Assembly (NCBI GenBank): GCA_016935955.1
Contig: JAFGPY010000084.1
Coordinates: 1 to 39,828 of the forward strand
Length of the DNA stretch: 39,828 nt
Direction of reading: 5' to 3'
Origin: Planctomycetota bacterium
GTDB taxonomy: Bacteria > Planctomycetota > Phycisphaerae > FEN-1346 > JAACEH01
In this document: positions 39,258-39,828 of the stretch, piece after piece
How positions within the stretch are numbered: position 1 is the first letter of the stretch
Layout: each line of letters begins with the position of its first letter
The notes under the pieces: model-generated
What the model was told of the DNA's origin: nothing
What the model saw: the letters and a program-made list of their open reading frames with translations, nothing else
Databases searched by the model: none
Made by a program: the position numbers and the translations under genes

Positions 39258-39828
39258 GCAGCCGAAGGCCCACCATCCTGATCGCCACCAGTTACCGCAT
39301 GACGCCCGACAATCCGCCCATGGGCGAAATCACGTTGCCGGCCGACTACGTCACGAGCATCCTGAAGGCCGGCGGCGAGCCGCTGCTCGTGCCGCCCATG
39401 AACGGCCGATGCTCGGACGCCGCCTGGCAACAACTCGTGGCCCGCGGCGACGGGCTGCTGGTGGTGGGTGGTCCCGACATCGACCCGCGCGTCTACGGCC
39501 AGAAGTGTCATCCGAAGACTGTCCTGACGGCCAAGGCGCGCCAACAGGCCGACGCCCGGCTGCTGGCCTGGGCCGACCGTCGTCGCGTGCCGACCCTCGG
39601 CGTCTGCCTGGGCGCCCAGTCGATGACTGTCCATCGCGGCGGCACGCTCTTGCAACACGTGCCCGACATCGATCCGGCCTACGAACTGCACGTGCGCGGC
39701 AACGGCCAACCGCGGCCGCGACACCACGTCCGCGTCGATCCCGAAAGCCGCCTGGCGGGCATCGTCGGCTCGCGGCGGCTGAACGTCAACAGCAGCCACC
39801 ACCAGGCGGTCGACCGCCTGGGCCGCAA
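39254..39828 (+). CDS. Peptidase C26 / gamma-glutamyl-GABA hydrolase-like, cut by window end
   Basis: About 191 residues are visible. They match class I glutamine-amidotransferase-like hydrolases of the PuuD type: TILIATSYRMTPDNPP at the start, DGLLVVGGPDIDPRVYG, the nucleophile elbow GVCLGAQSM with C118, and NVNSSHHQAVDRLG with the catalytic His near the visible end. The last catalytic residue lies beyond the window. Family members cleave gamma-glutamyl bonds, e.g. in gamma-glutamyl-GABA. The GTG 39254 start overlaps the aminoacylase stop, with GGAG upstream. Together the two suggest recovery of amino acids from modified peptides or cell-wall fragments. Confidence 0.9.
   Translation, partial: MSSRRPTILIATSYRMTPDNPPMGEITLPADYVTSILKAGGEPLLVPPMNGRCSDAAWQQLVARGDGLLVVGGPDIDPRVYGQKCHPKTVLTAKARQQADARLLAWADRRRVPTLGVCLGAQSMTVHRGGTLLQHVPDIDPAYELHVRGNGQPRPRHHVRVDPESRLAGIVGSRRLNVNSSHHQAVDRLGR

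Noticed and set aside
1..39828. CRISPR arrays, tRNA or rRNA genes, complete insertion sequences
   Set aside because: No regularly spaced repeats, no cloverleaf or rRNA signature, and no transposase were found by reading.

Overview
The window is GC-rich (roughly two thirds G+C by eye) bacterial chromosome. It carries many secreted or cytoplasmic glycan-active enzymes, prepilin-like proteins with a very large GspK-like member, a lipopolysaccharide-core kinase with a GT9 glycosyltransferase, and an Amt/P-II cluster whose transporters have cleavable leaders. My best inference is a Planctomycetota member (Phycisphaerae-like). No rRNA, tRNA or taxonomic marker is present, so this is not proven.

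Layout. (1) 1-4.1 kb, minus strand: a nitrogen operon of outer-membrane barrel protein, Amt, P-II and a second Amt, the last cut by the window edge. It is preceded by a textbook sigma54 -24/-12 element and a pair of direct repeats placed like enhancer sites. (2) 4.4-7.8 kb: a PocR/AraC regulator divergent from a secreted DUF4838 protein. (3) 7.8-12.4 kb, minus strand: a double-headed WaaP-type kinase, a GT9 heptosyltransferase-like enzyme, a DUF2062 membrane protein and cysteine synthase; the last three genes are tightly coupled. (4) 12.6-14.5 kb: a TIM-barrel sugar isomerase and a GH43-like beta-propeller protein. (5) 14.6-16.3 kb: a truncated sigma70-like protein convergent with a low-GC, probably acquired DUF2806 gene. 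(6) 16.3-18.4 kb: a secreted heparinase II/III-like lyase. (7) 18.7-30.5 kb, plus strand: about a dozen mostly small enzymes (four GNATs, three methyltransferases, a CsxA-like GH2, SDR, C_GCAxxG_C_C, HAD, CYTH, NUDIX). Inside this run lies a structured leader RNA whose segments can form either a terminator or an antiterminator. (8) 30.5-31.4 kb: about 0.9 kb without a convincing gene. (9) 31.4-36.7 kb: two pseudopilins and a 960-residue GspK-like protein, closed by a strong bidirectional terminator. (10) 36.9-39.8 kb: a small lipoprotein, then a D-aminoacylase-like amidohydrolase overlapping a peptidase C26 gene that is cut by the window end.

How the parts fit together: the nitrogen operon handles ammonium entry, from outer-membrane passage to P-II control. 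The DUF4838 protein, lyase, GH43-like protein and GH2 enzyme point to breakdown of amino-sugar or uronic polysaccharides. The kinase/GT9 block builds or decorates an LPS core. The D-aminoacylase and C26 hydrolase suit recycling of D-amino-acid or gamma-glutamyl compounds.

The least explained items are the alternative-fold leader RNA at 20.49-20.64 kb, the mini-sigma protein, the sigma54 control of the Amt operon, the tandem kinase and a set of small intergenic hairpins that share a GTGGCA-type edge motif.
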